From Limimaricola hongkongensis DSM 17492 (GTDB taxonomy: Bacteria > Pseudomonadota > Alphaproteobacteria > Rhodobacterales > Rhodobacteraceae): DNA of 64,000 bases. Within the stretch, counting starts at the first letter, position 1. Every line of letters begins with the position of its first letter. The position numbers and the translations under genes are program-made. The notes under the pieces were generated by a model. That model searched no databases and had not been told where the DNA came from. It worked only from the letters and a program-made list of their open reading frames with translations. Below, in pieces: positions 41,690 through 50,171 of this stretch. Location: positions 62,501 through 126,500 of the forward strand of contig NZ_KK088653.1 of NCBI RefSeq assembly GCF_000600975.2. The letters are read 5' to 3'.

Positions 41690-41723
41690 AAAAGGCGCGG
41701 GCCCTTTCGGACCCGCGCCTTTC
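41690..41723 (+). terminator. Rho-independent terminator after the RidA gene
   Basis: AAAAGGCGCGGG / CCCGCGCCTTT with an 8-nt loop, directly behind the stop. A second GC-rich inverted repeat (GCGGCCGG...CCGGCCGC near 41737-41763) lies between it and the end of the facing heat-shock gene and may serve that gene. Confidence 0.85.
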
Positions 41724-41805
41724 GCGCGATGCGGTCGCGGCCGGCGCCTCACCGGCCGGCCGCATCACGCACGGCCGGCTGGAGTTCCCCGGCCGTATTC
41801 CCGGC

Positions 41806-42276
41806 TCAGTTGACCGATTTTTCCTCGATCAGGTTGGCGTCCTGCGGCGTCTGGCGCGAAATCTCGATGCGGCGCGGCTTGAGCGCCTCGGGCACCTCGC
41901 GCACCAGGTCGATATGCAGCATGCCGTCGAGATGGCTCGCGCCCGTCACCTTCACATGGTCGGCGAGGTGGAAGCGGCGCTCGAAGGCGCGCGTCGCGAT
42001 GCCGCGATGCAGGAAAGTGCGGCCCGCGCTGTCCTCGTCGGCCTTGCGCGCGGTCACGAGCAGCGCGTTTTCACGAAGCTCGACCGACAAATCGTCGGGC
42101 CCGAACCCGGCGACGGCGATCGAGATGCGCCAGGCGCTCTCGTCGGTCTTCTCGATGTTGTAGGGCGGGTAGTTGTTGTGCCCGGTCTCGGTGGCGAGCA
42201 CGCGGTCCATCAGGTCGGCGACCTGATCGAAGCCCACGGTGGCACGGTAGAGCGGCGCAAGATCGAATGTACGCAT
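41806..42276 (-). CDS. ibpA: IbpA-type small heat-shock protein (Hsp20)
   Basis: 156 residues. 'MRTFDLAPLYRATVGFDQV' and 'YPPYNIEKTDESAWRISIAVAGF' begin an alpha-crystallin domain (about 38-130) that aligns with E. coli IbpA to the 'KPRRIEI' end. It holds unfolding proteins for DnaK/ClpB. ATG 42276 is preferred since AAGGA lies 9 bases upstream; ATG 42285 sits on the ribosome site. A heat-shock sigma-like promoter lies about 100 bp upstream, giving a leader of about 93 nt. Confidence 0.92.
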   Translation of the reverse strand: MRTFDLAPLYRATVGFDQVADLMDRVLATETGHNNYPPYNIEKTDESAWRISIAVAGFGPDDLSVELRENALLVTARKADEDSAGRTFLHRGIATRAFERRFHLADHVKVTGASHLDGMLHIDLVREVPEALKPRRIEISRQTPQDANLIEEKSVN

Positions 42277-42375
42277 GTCAGTCATCCTTGTCGCAAAGCG
42301 ATAACGTCGTGATGGCCTTCCCGAAGGGGACAGGCCGGGGGAACCGGAGCCCGGTCTGGCGCTCCGCAAGAGAGG

Positions 42376-42404
42376 ATGTGGGGCGGGGTTTTCGGGGTTT
42401 CAAG
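42376..42404 (-). promoter_or_regulatory. Heat-shock sigma (RpoH)-like promoter of the Hsp20 gene
   Basis: On the minus strand CTTGAAA (42398-42404), 14 nt, then CCCCACAT (42376-42383). The sigma-32 consensus is CTTGAAA-N13-15-CCCCATnT; one mismatch in the -10 element. Start would be near 42369. Confidence 0.65.
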
Positions 42405-42445
42405 ATCCCCGGCGACGGGATGTCGCGCCGGGGTCGCACCCCCGC

Positions 42446-43264
42446 TCAGGGGCGGACGAAACGTGCGCCGGTCTCGGTTCTCTGGCCCGCGCCGATGACC
42501 CGGACCTGCCCCGAGGACAGCCCCCCGAAGGCGCCCGTGCCCTGTGCCATGCGGGCGCGCAGGTCGGGCAGGGGGCCGGCGAGCGCGACGCCGATGGCGA
42601 CGCTGCGCCCCTCCATCTCGGCCTTGGCCGAGATCACCGACACGATCCGCGCCACGCCGTCCTCAAAGCTGAACACCGGCGATCCCGACGAGCCGTAATC
42701 GACGTCGCAGCCCATGACGAGAAGGCCGTTCTCCTCGCCCAGCACGTCGCAGGTTTCCTGCAGCGACGGTGCCTCGGCCCGGTCATGCGCGTAGGAAACG
42801 ACCCCGACCTGCGCCCCCGTGGCGATGCTGTCGAGCGTCTCGAAGGGCATGATCCGGGCCGAGCGGATCGGCTGGGCCAGCTCCAGAAGAGCCACGTCGT
42901 CGGGGCTCGCGGCACCGGAGCCCGCGCCGGTGAATGTATAGGCGTCGGGGGCCACGGCGCGCCGCACGTTGCGATAGGCCAGCGCACGGCCACCGCGCAT
43001 CCCGGCCTTGAACTCGATGTCGGTGGGGTCGATCCGCGTGCCGCTGTCGCGGTCATAGAGGCAATGCGCGGCGGTCAGGACGAGGTCGGGGGCGATCAGC
43101 GCGCCGGTGCAAAAGCCGCGCCCGCCAAGATCGAGCCGACCCACCGCCTCCCAGCCACGCGCATCCTCCCCGGTCACCATCTCGACGAGATCGTGCCGAT
43201 CGGCGCGCACCGGCAGCGACAGCGCCACAAGCACGAGCAAGGCCACCGCGAGCGCCTGCTGCAT
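42446..43264 (-). CDS. Exported trypsin-like serine protease
   Basis: 272 residues. Signal peptide MQQALAVALLVLVALSLPVRA with cleavage near 21. S1 fold: His67 in 'LTAAHCLY', Asp123 in 'PDDVALLEL' and Ser193 in 'YGSSGSPVF'; the usual GDSGGP reads GSSGSP, as in glutamyl-endopeptidase-like and periplasmic bacterial members. Four Cys could form disulfides in the periplasm. GGAGG sits only 4 bases from the ATG; an upstream ATG at 43279 is possible. No PDZ domain, unlike DegP. Confidence 0.85.
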   Translation of the reverse strand: MQQALAVALLVLVALSLPVRADRHDLVEMVTGEDARGWEAVGRLDLGGRGFCTGALIAPDLVLTAAHCLYDRDSGTRIDPTDIEFKAGMRGGRALAYRNVRRAVAPDAYTFTGAGSGAASPDDVALLELAQPIRSARIMPFETLDSIATGAQVGVVSYAHDRAEAPSLQETCDVLGEENGLLVMGCDVDYGSSGSPVFSFEDGVARIVSVISAKAEMEGRSVAIGVALAGPLPDLRARMAQGTGAFGGLSSGQVRVIGAGQRTETGARFVRP

Positions 43265-43346
43265 CCGTCCTCCACCCATGAGCCGGGCGGGGATCGCACG
43301 ACCTGACCGCGAGACTAGGACAGCGGGTGACGGCTTCAAAGGGCAA

Positions 43347-44636
43347 TCAGGCGGATTGTCCTGAAATCGATGGCGGTTGCGGCCCGCCGGTCGCCCAGTC
43401 GAGAAGCTGCACCGAATGCACCACCGGCACGCCCGTGCCGCGCGCGATCTGCATCATGCAGCCGATGTTCCCGGCGGCGATCATCTGCGGCTTCAGCACC
43501 TCCAGCGTCTCGACCTTGCGGCTGCGCAGCTCGGTCGAAATCTCGGGCTGCATCAGGTTGTAGGTGCCGGCCGAGCCGCAGCACAGATGGCTGTCGGCGG
43601 GCTCCATCACCTCGAACCCGGCCTTCTTCAAAAGCTCCTTCGGCCCGGCCTTGAGCTTCTGGCCGTGCTGCAGCGAGCAGGCGGCGTGATAGGCCACGCG
43701 CATGGGCTGCGCCGAGATGTCGTCAGGCAGGCCGAGCTGCGCCACGATCTCGCTCACGTCGCGGCACAGCCCGCCGATGCGCGCAGCTTCGGCCTCCAAT
43801 TCGTGGCCCGCGAACATGTGGCCGTAATCCTTCATCGTGGTGCCGCAGCCGGAGGTGTTGATCACCACCGCGTCGAGCCCCTCGATCCCGGCCATCGAGC
43901 GGATCAGCTTGGCCGCCGTGCCGCGCGCCTCGTCATGCTTGCCCATATGCTCGGTCAGCGCGCCGCAGCAGCCGACGCCTTCGGGGATCACCACCTCGCA
44001 GCCGAGCCGGGTCAGCAGCCGGATCGTCGCGTCGTTGATCTCCGTATCCAGCGCACGCTGGGCGCAGCCGATCGACAGGCCGACGCGCATTTTCCGCGTG
44101 CCTTGCGCCGGAAACACCTGCGGGTCGTCGTTGCGCGACACCGGGGGCAGCTTGGGCGGCGCCATGTCGAGCATCGCCTTCAGACGCCTGTCCGGCATCA
44201 GCCCCTTGAACGGCTTGCCGATCCGTGCCGCCAGAAGCGCAAGGCGAAAGCGGTTCGGATAGGGCAGGATGCGCGCCAGCGTCCAGCGCAGGAGGCGGTC
44301 CATTGGCGGGCGCTTGTAATGCGCATCGATATAGCCGCGCGCCTGGTCGATCAGGTGGCCGTAATGCACGCCCGAGGGGCAGGTGGTCATGCAGGCGAGA
44401 CAACCGAGGCAGCGGTCGAGATGGGTGACGGTCTTGTCGTCGGGCACCCGCTCGTTCTCGAGCATGTCCTTGATCAGGTAGATGCGGCCGCGCGGGCTGT
44501 CGAGCTCGTCGCCCAGGACCTGGTAGGTCGGGCAGGTGGCGGTGCAAAAACCGCAATGCACGCAGGCCCGCAGGATCGCGTTGGCCTCGGCGGTCTTGGG
44601 GTCGCGCAGCTGGTCTGGCGTGAAATTGGTCTGCAT
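43347..44636 (-). CDS. glcF: Glycolate oxidase iron-sulfur subunit GlcF
   Basis: 429 residues. Two ferredoxin motifs, CVHCGFCTATCP (25-36) and CLGCLACMTTCP (about 75-86), then two CCG domains ('GVGCCGAL', 'HLCCGSAG', 'HAACSLQHGQ'). It passes electrons from the FAD subunits to the quinone pool at the membrane. Third in glcD-glcE-glcF, 10 bp after glcE. No malate synthase (glcB) or permease gene is in the operon here. Confidence 0.95.
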   Translation of the reverse strand: MQTNFTPDQLRDPKTAEANAILRACVHCGFCTATCPTYQVLGDELDSPRGRIYLIKDMLENERVPDDKTVTHLDRCLGCLACMTTCPSGVHYGHLIDQARGYIDAHYKRPPMDRLLRWTLARILPYPNRFRLALLAARIGKPFKGLMPDRRLKAMLDMAPPKLPPVSRNDDPQVFPAQGTRKMRVGLSIGCAQRALDTEINDATIRLLTRLGCEVVIPEGVGCCGALTEHMGKHDEARGTAAKLIRSMAGIEGLDAVVINTSGCGTTMKDYGHMFAGHELEAEAARIGGLCRDVSEIVAQLGLPDDISAQPMRVAYHAACSLQHGQKLKAGPKELLKKAGFEVMEPADSHLCCGSAGTYNLMQPEISTELRSRKVETLEVLKPQMIAAGNIGCMMQIARGTGVPVVHSVQLLDWATGGPQPPSISGQSA

Positions 44637-44646
44637 GGGGTCTCCG

Positions 44647-45756
44647 TCAGGCGGCGAGGATGCCGCGCGGGTCGAACTTGTCGCGCAGGCCGCGGGTCAG
44701 CTTTTGCAGGGCCAGCGGTTCGGGCTGCAGCGTATGCAGCCGCTCGTGGGTTTCAGGCGCGGCGCGCACCAGCGTGGCGTGGCCGTCATGGCGCCCCAGC
44801 CGGGCGCGCAAATCGTCCCCTTCGCCGGTGCGCAGCCAGACGAGGCCGCCGCCCCAGTCGTAGAAGACCTGCGCCGCGTCGGCGCGGGCCGCGAGACCGG
44901 CGGCCTCGCTCGGGCGCACCGAGACGCGCCAGAGATCGCCCGTGCTGCCGTGAAACGGGGCCGCATCGCGGATGCCGCGCCAGTCGGCGCGCACCGCCTC
45001 GCGGTCGTCCTCGATCTGCCAGTCGCCATGCGGTTTCAGCACCTCCGCGAGGGCGCGGGCGCGGTAAGCCACCGACGGGGCGAAGCCTTCTATCCTGAGC
45101 ACGGTGCGCGCCCCGCCCGCCGCCTGCGGGTCATGCGCCGCACCCGTCACCTCGTAGGGCGTGCCGAGCGCCGCCGACATCGCGCGCACCGCCGCCGCGT
45201 CGTCGAGGCCGCGCGCCACGAGGCTGGCGCAGGTTTCGGTGCCGGGCAGCACCTTGAGCGCGACCTCGGTGATCGCGCCGAGCGCGCCGCGGCTGCCCGC
45301 AACGAGGCGGGCGAGATCGTAGCCGGTGACGTTCTTCATCACCCGGCCGCCATTCTTGACGACGGTGCCTTCGCCATCGACGAAGCGCAGCCCGAGCAGG
45401 TGGTCGCGCGCCGCCCCCACCAGCACCCGGCGGGGCCCCGACACATTGGCCGCGACCACGCCGCCGATGGTCGGCGTGCCGGTCGTGCCCAGAACGCCGC
45501 GATGGTCCATCGGCTCGAAGGCGAGACGCTGGTTCGCGCCGCGCAGCACCTCGTCGATCTCGTCCACCGGCGTGCCCGCCCGCACCACCAGCGTCAGCGC
45601 CGCGGGGTCGTGCAGCACGATGCCGGTGAGGCCGGAGGTGGTGATCGGGGTGCCGTCGGGCAGCGGCCCACGCGTGCCGCCGCCGCGCAGCGACAGCGGG
45701 CCGTCCGCGTCGCGGATCGCCTCGGCCAGCTCGGCCTCGGAGCCGGGGCGGATCAT
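44647..45756 (-). CDS. glcE: Glycolate oxidase FAD-binding subunit GlcE
   Basis: 369 residues. A PCMH FAD domain ('PLSLRGGGTR', 'TIGGVVAANVSGPRRVLVGAARDHLLG') like GlcD but with a shorter C-terminus, as in E. coli GlcE. 'GGRVMKNVTGYDLARLVAGSRGALG' is a clear GlcE mark. The ATG overlaps the glcD stop by four bases (ATGA), implying coupled synthesis and stable stoichiometry. Confidence 0.95.
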   Translation of the reverse strand: MIRPGSEAELAEAIRDADGPLSLRGGGTRGPLPDGTPITTSGLTGIVLHDPAALTLVVRAGTPVDEIDEVLRGANQRLAFEPMDHRGVLGTTGTPTIGGVVAANVSGPRRVLVGAARDHLLGLRFVDGEGTVVKNGGRVMKNVTGYDLARLVAGSRGALGAITEVALKVLPGTETCASLVARGLDDAAAVRAMSAALGTPYEVTGAAHDPQAAGGARTVLRIEGFAPSVAYRARALAEVLKPHGDWQIEDDREAVRADWRGIRDAAPFHGSTGDLWRVSVRPSEAAGLAARADAAQVFYDWGGGLVWLRTGEGDDLRARLGRHDGHATLVRAAPETHERLHTLQPEPLALQKLTRGLRDKFDPRGILAA

Positions 45757-47183
45757 GCCCGGCGGCTTTCGCTGGCGGCGAGCGGGAACACCTTGGCGGG
45801 GTTCAAGAGCCATTTGGGGTCGAACACGTCCTTCACCTTCATCTGCGCCTCGAGATCGACGGGGTCGAACTGCACCGACATCAGGTCGCGCTTCTCGACG
45901 CCAACGCCGTGCTCGCCGGTCAGGCATCCGCCCACCTCGACGCAGAGCCGCAGGATGTCGGCGCCCATTTCCTCGCATTTCTCCAGATCGCCGTCCTTGT
46001 TGGCGTCGAACAGGATCAGCGGGTGCATGTTGCCGTCGCCCGCGTGGAACACGTTGGCGACGCCGAGCCCGTACTGGTCGCTCAGCTCGCCGATGCGGCG
46101 CAGCACCTCAGGCAGGGCCGACACCGGGATCGTGCCGTCGAGGCACATGTAGTCGTTGATCTGCCCCATCGCGCCGAAGGCCGATTTGCGTCCGAGCCAG
46201 ATCCGCGCCGCCTCGTCGGCGTCCTGCGCGGCGCGGATTTCCACCGGGTCGTGGTCGCGCGCGATCTTCAGGATGGTTTCGAGCTGGTGGTTGATCTCCT
46301 CGGCGGAGCCTTCGACCTCGACGATCAGGAGCGCCTCGCAATCGGGATAGCCCGCCTTGGCAAAGGCTTCGCAGGCGCGGATGCAGGGGCGGTCCATGTA
46401 TTCGATCGCCACCGGAAGCACGCCTGCCTCGATGATGTCGGCCACGCAGGCCCCCGCCGCCTCGGCGCTGTCATAGCCGAGCATGACGGGCAGCGCGCCC
46501 TCGGGCTTGGGCAGGATGCGCAAGGTCGCCTCGGTGACGACGCCGAGCTGTCCTTCGGATCCGCAGATCACGCCCAGAAGGTCGAGCCCGCCCGCATCCA
46601 TATGCGCGCCACCGATCTCGACCACCGTGCCGTCCATCTGCACCATGGTCACGCCGAGCAGGTTGTTGGTCGTCACCCCGTATTTCAGGCAATGCGCCCC
46701 GCCTGAATTCATCGCGATGTTGCCCGCGATGGCGCAGGCGAGCTGCGAGGAGGGGTCGGGGGCATAGAAGAAGCCCAGCTCCTCCACCGCGCCGGTGACG
46801 CTCAGATTGGTGCGCCCGGTCTGCACCTTGATGATCCGGTCCATGGTGTCGGTCTCCAGCACCCGGTTCATCCGCGACACGCCCAGGATCACCGAATCGG
46901 CGGTGGGCAGCGCCCCGCCCGCCAGCGAGGTGCCCGAGCCGCGCGGCACCACCGGCACGCCCTCTTCGTGGCAGATGCGCAGCGCGGCGGAGACCTCCTC
47001 GGTCGAGCCGGGCAGCACCACGCAGAGCGGCGGGCAGCGATAGGCGGTGAGCGCATCGCATTCATAGGCGCGGGTTTCGGCCGGGTCATGGATCACGCCG
47101 CGCGCGCCCAGCGCCTGTTCGAGCCGGGCCACGACCTGCGCCTTGCGCGCCATGATACGGGCATCGGGGGACGGCATCTGCAT
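45753..47183 (-). CDS. glcD: Glycolate oxidase FAD-linked subunit GlcD
   Basis: 476 residues, VAO-type flavoprotein that oxidises glycolate to glyoxylate. PCMH domain: 'CVVLPGSTEEVSAAL', 'VVPRGSGTSLAGGALP', 'ACAIAGNIAMNSGGAHCLKYGVT'; C-terminal 'HAGDGNMHP' and 'GGCLTGEHGVGVEKR' hold the substrate/metal-side residues. AGGAGG precedes MQMPSPDAR. First of glcDEF; a TGGT-N11-ACCA palindrome lies 37 bp upstream. Confidence 0.95.
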   Translation of the reverse strand: MQMPSPDARIMARKAQVVARLEQALGARGVIHDPAETRAYECDALTAYRCPPLCVVLPGSTEEVSAALRICHEEGVPVVPRGSGTSLAGGALPTADSVILGVSRMNRVLETDTMDRIIKVQTGRTNLSVTGAVEELGFFYAPDPSSQLACAIAGNIAMNSGGAHCLKYGVTTNNLLGVTMVQMDGTVVEIGGAHMDAGGLDLLGVICGSEGQLGVVTEATLRILPKPEGALPVMLGYDSAEAAGACVADIIEAGVLPVAIEYMDRPCIRACEAFAKAGYPDCEALLIVEVEGSAEEINHQLETILKIARDHDPVEIRAAQDADEAARIWLGRKSAFGAMGQINDYMCLDGTIPVSALPEVLRRIGELSDQYGLGVANVFHAGDGNMHPLILFDANKDGDLEKCEEMGADILRLCVEVGGCLTGEHGVGVEKRDLMSVQFDPVDLEAQMKVKDVFDPKWLLNPAKVFPLAASESRRA

Positions 47184-47220
47184 GGTCTGGCCTCCTGTCG
47201 GGCGAGGGACTGCGCGGGAT

Positions 47221-47239
47221 TGGTAAAGAAATATAACCA
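47221..47239 (-). promoter_or_regulatory. Predicted GntR-type operator upstream of glcDEF
   Basis: TGGT (47221-47224), 11 bases, ACCA (47236-47239); with flanks TTGGT/ACCAA. The spacer AAAGAAATATA is AT-rich, so it may overlap the promoter. Same core and spacing as the site in front of the GntR/FCD gene at 29084-29102. Confidence 0.55.
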
Positions 47240-47286
47240 AAGCTGCCCCATGGCAAGCGCGACCGGTCGCCGCTAGGGTGCCGGGC

Positions 47287-47979
47287 ATGGACACGCTGGC
47301 GCGACTGACACTTCTGACCCCTTACGATGCGGCGGCGCTGTTGCTTCTGGTGCTGGGCTACTGGGCGATCGGCTGGCGGATCGAGCATCCGGGGCGGCGG
47401 CCATCGGTCACGGTGCTGATGGCGGAATACCGGCGGGACTGGATGCGCGAGTTCGTGCAGCGCGACCCGCGGATATTCGATGCGCAGATCGTCGCCAGCC
47501 TGCGGCAGGGGACGTCCTTTTTCGCCTCGACCTGCCTGCTGGCTGTGGGCGGCGTGCTGGCGCTGATCGGCAATACGGAACCGTTGCAGGGCGTGGCCGA
47601 GGGGCTGGGCGGCGGCCCGATCCCGGCGCTGCTGTGGCAGATCAAGCTGGTGCCGGTGGCGCTGTTTCTGACGCATGCCTTCTTGAAGTTCGTCTGGGCG
47701 CAGCGGGTCTTCGGCTATTGCTCGGTGATGATGGCGGCGGTGCCCAACGACCCGGCCGATCCGCGCGCATTGCCCCGGGCGCTGCAGGCGGCCGAGCTGA
47801 ACATCCGCGCCGCGTGGAACTTCAACCGCGGGCTTCGCGCGATGTATTTCGCGCTGGGCGCGGTGGCGTGGCTGCTGGGGCCATTGGGCCTGATCGCGGC
47901 GACGCTGGCGGTGCTGTGGCTGGTCTGGAGCCGGGAGTTCGCCTCCGTGCCCCGCGCGGTGTTGCTGGACGAGGGTTGA
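47287..47979 (+). CDS. DUF599 membrane protein
   Basis: 230 residues with four membrane helices (about 12-30, 78-97, 115-132, 185-215). 'YRRDWMREFVQRDPRIFDAQIVASLRQGTSFFAST' (family block) and 'AAWNFNRGLRAMYFALGAVAWLLGP' are diagnostic of DUF599. Function unknown in the family. The start MDTLARLTLLTPYD is the ATG; a GTG three codons upstream is possible. Divergent from glcD, convergent with the MoxR-operon tail. Confidence 0.87.
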   Translation: MDTLARLTLLTPYDAAALLLLVLGYWAIGWRIEHPGRRPSVTVLMAEYRRDWMREFVQRDPRIFDAQIVASLRQGTSFFASTCLLAVGGVLALIGNTEPLQGVAEGLGGGPIPALLWQIKLVPVALFLTHAFLKFVWAQRVFGYCSVMMAAVPNDPADPRALPRALQAAELNIRAAWNFNRGLRAMYFALGAVAWLLGPLGLIAATLAVLWLVWSREFASVPRAVLLDEG

Positions 47980-48017
47980 GGGGGCTGCCGCCCCCGCCGC
48001 GTCGCGGCCCCCCCCGC

Positions 48018-48077
48018 GCGTATTTCCGGAATGGTGAAACGGGGCGCGCCCTGCCTTTCACCATTCTCCAAATACGC
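48018..48077. repeat. Palindromic repeat, copy B
   Basis: Arms GCGTATTTCCGGAATGGTGA and inverse of GCGTATTTGGAGAATGGTGA around GGGGCGCGCCCTGCC; about 60 bp. The outer flank GGGATTT matches GGGATCT of the other copies. It sits between convergent genes, where it may act as a two-way terminator. Confidence 0.83.
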
Positions 48078-48095
48078 AAAATCCCGACCTCTCCG

Positions 48096-50171
48096 CTAGC
48101 GCCGCGCCTCGCGCAGCCAGGCGCCGATCATCAGCGTCGCGGCGAACAGCAGCCAGAGCCATGCCGGCAGCAGCGGCGTCACCGTGAGATCGAGCGTGCG
48201 GTAGGCGCCGCGCGGGGTCAGCCCGATCCAGCCGCGCCCGGCGGCGGGGCGGCCCGCGCGCACGTCACGCAGACGCGGCAGCCCGTCCTCCATCGGCACG
48301 ATGCCGCCACGCGTAGCGTCGACGATCCCGCGCAGCGGCGCGCCGTCGGCGACCGTTTCCTCGAATTCGCGCGGTGCTGCGGGGCCGAGCGCGATCACCG
48401 CCGATTGCGCGCCCTCGGACAGCCGGTAGAGCCCCATGCGCGGCGCGCCCCACAGCGCCTCGAACCGGCCCGGCTCGGTCTCCTCCAGCGGCACCTGCGT
48501 CTCGCGCCCGTCCGGGCCGGTGACGGTGACGGGGCCGATCTCCTCCGAAAGCGAGCGGCGCACAATCCGCATGCTGAGCCCCGAGGGCTCCGCCCAGAGC
48601 GCCTCTTCCTCCAGCTCGGGCTCCTTCATCATCCAGTGCGCGAGGCGGCGCAGCAGGTCGAGCTGCGGTCCGCCGCCATCATAGCCGCGGCCCCAGAGCC
48701 AGACCTGGTCCGAGGCGAGCAGCGCCACGCGCCCTTCGCCCACGCGGTCGAGCGCGAGCAGCGGACGGTCGCCGGGGCCGGTCAGCGCGATGGTCGCGCT
48801 CTGGGTCGGGTCGATCTCGACCTGCCGGAACCAGCGGCCCCATTCCGGCGCCAGCGGATCGCCATCGGGGGCAAGCCACGGATCGGCGAGGCCCGAGGTG
48901 ACCGGGTGGCGCGCGCCCAGATCGGTCATCTCGGGGCGGAATGCCCGTTCGACCACCCGCGCGCTGGGCATGCCGGGCAGCACGAAGCCGAGAGGGCTGC
49001 GATAGATGCTGTCGACGCCCGCATATTCCGGCCCGGCGGTGACCAGCACCGCGCCGCCCTCCTCGACGTAGCGGGCGACATTGGCGAAATATTCCGATGG
49101 CAGGATGCCGCGACGGCGGTAGCGGTCGAACACGATCAGGTCGAACTCGTCGATCTTCTCGATGAACAGCTCGCGCGTCGGGAAGGCGATCAGCGACAGC
49201 TCCTCGACCGGTACGCCGTCCTGTTTCTCGGGCGGGCGCAGGATGGTGAAATGCACCAGATCGACCGAGGGGTCGGATTTCAGAAGGTTGCGCCATGTCC
49301 GTTCGCCGGCATAGGGCTCACCCGAAACGAGCAACACCCGCAGCCGGTCGCGCACGCCGTTGATCTGCACGACGCTTTCATTGTTGCGTGGCGTCAGTTC
49401 GCCCTCCGCCTGGGGGGTAGCGAATTGCAGCACGTTCATGCCGCCATGCGGCAGCGTCACCGGCAGGCGAATGTCGCGCCCGACCGGCACGTCGAAGCGC
49501 ATCGGATCGCCGCCATCCACCGAAATGGTGAGCGGCACCGACCCGGCGGTCGCGGGGGCCGCGCCCATGTCCTCGACCCGCAGGGTCAGCTCGACCTCTT
49601 CGCCCAGAATGGCGAAGGCCGGGGCGTTGCGCACCACGAGGCGGCGGTCCCAATCCCCCTTGCGGCCCGACAGCAGCACATGCGCGGGCGCGGGCAGGTC
49701 GGGGGCGCGGGCCGCGTCGTGCAGCCGGCCATCGGTGAGCATGACGATCCCCGCGATCCGGCCGCGCGGCGCGTCGGCCAGCGCCTCGGACAGCGCGGTC
49801 ATCAGCCGGGTGCCGCCATCCTCGGGCGCGTCGGCCACGCGCACCACGCGCAGCTCGGTGTCGGGGCGGGCCGCGATCCGGTCGCGCAGCGCGTCGAGCG
49901 TGGCGGCGGTCTGATCGGCGCGGTCCGACAGGGTCTGGCTCGCGCTGTCGTCGACCACGGCGATGACGATGTCCGACAGCGGCTGGCGCTCCTCGCGCTT
50001 GAGCGCCGGTCCCGACAGCGCCGCGATCAACGCCACCCCCGCCAGCGCCCGCAGCCACCAGCCCGACAGGCCGCGCCACAGCGCCAGCCCCACGACCAGA
50101 AGCGTGAGCGCCGCCAGCGCCCCGAGCGCGGGCCATGGCAGCAGCGGGTCGAAGATCACCGCGCCGCTCAT
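48096..50171 (-). CDS. Membrane protein with vWA/glutamine-amidotransferase-like segments
   Basis: 691 residues. Two to three N-terminal membrane helices (about 10-58), a vWA-like stretch 'DIVIAVVDDSASQTLSDRA...', a middle region with 'LRVLLVSGEPYAGERTWRNLL' and 'FDLIVFDRYRRRG...EGGAVLVTAG', which resembles a class I glutamine-amidotransferase-like fold without its Cys, and a C-terminal helix 'LLPAWLWLLFAATLMIG'. Typical fourth member of MoxR/DUF58/DUF4159 operons in alphaproteobacteria. It overlaps the DUF4159 gene by four bases. Confidence 0.82.
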   Translation of the reverse strand: MSGAVIFDPLLPWPALGALAALTLLVVGLALWRGLSGWWLRALAGVALIAALSGPALKREERQPLSDIVIAVVDDSASQTLSDRADQTAATLDALRDRIAARPDTELRVVRVADAPEDGGTRLMTALSEALADAPRGRIAGIVMLTDGRLHDAARAPDLPAPAHVLLSGRKGDWDRRLVVRNAPAFAILGEEVELTLRVEDMGAAPATAGSVPLTISVDGGDPMRFDVPVGRDIRLPVTLPHGGMNVLQFATPQAEGELTPRNNESVVQINGVRDRLRVLLVSGEPYAGERTWRNLLKSDPSVDLVHFTILRPPEKQDGVPVEELSLIAFPTRELFIEKIDEFDLIVFDRYRRRGILPSEYFANVARYVEEGGAVLVTAGPEYAGVDSIYRSPLGFVLPGMPSARVVERAFRPEMTDLGARHPVTSGLADPWLAPDGDPLAPEWGRWFRQVEIDPTQSATIALTGPGDRPLLALDRVGEGRVALLASDQVWLWGRGYDGGGPQLDLLRRLAHWMMKEPELEEEALWAEPSGLSMRIVRRSLSEEIGPVTVTGPDGRETQVPLEETEPGRFEALWGAPRMGLYRLSEGAQSAVIALGPAAPREFEETVADGAPLRGIVDATRGGIVPMEDGLPRLRDVRAGRPAAGRGWIGLTPRGAYRTLDLTVTPLLPAWLWLLFAATLMIGAWLREARR

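Noticed and set aside
42277..42369. Canonical ROSE RNA thermometer
   Set aside because: The leader is structured, but the typical U(U/C)GCU element pairing with the ribosome site is not convincing; kept only as a possibility in the findings.
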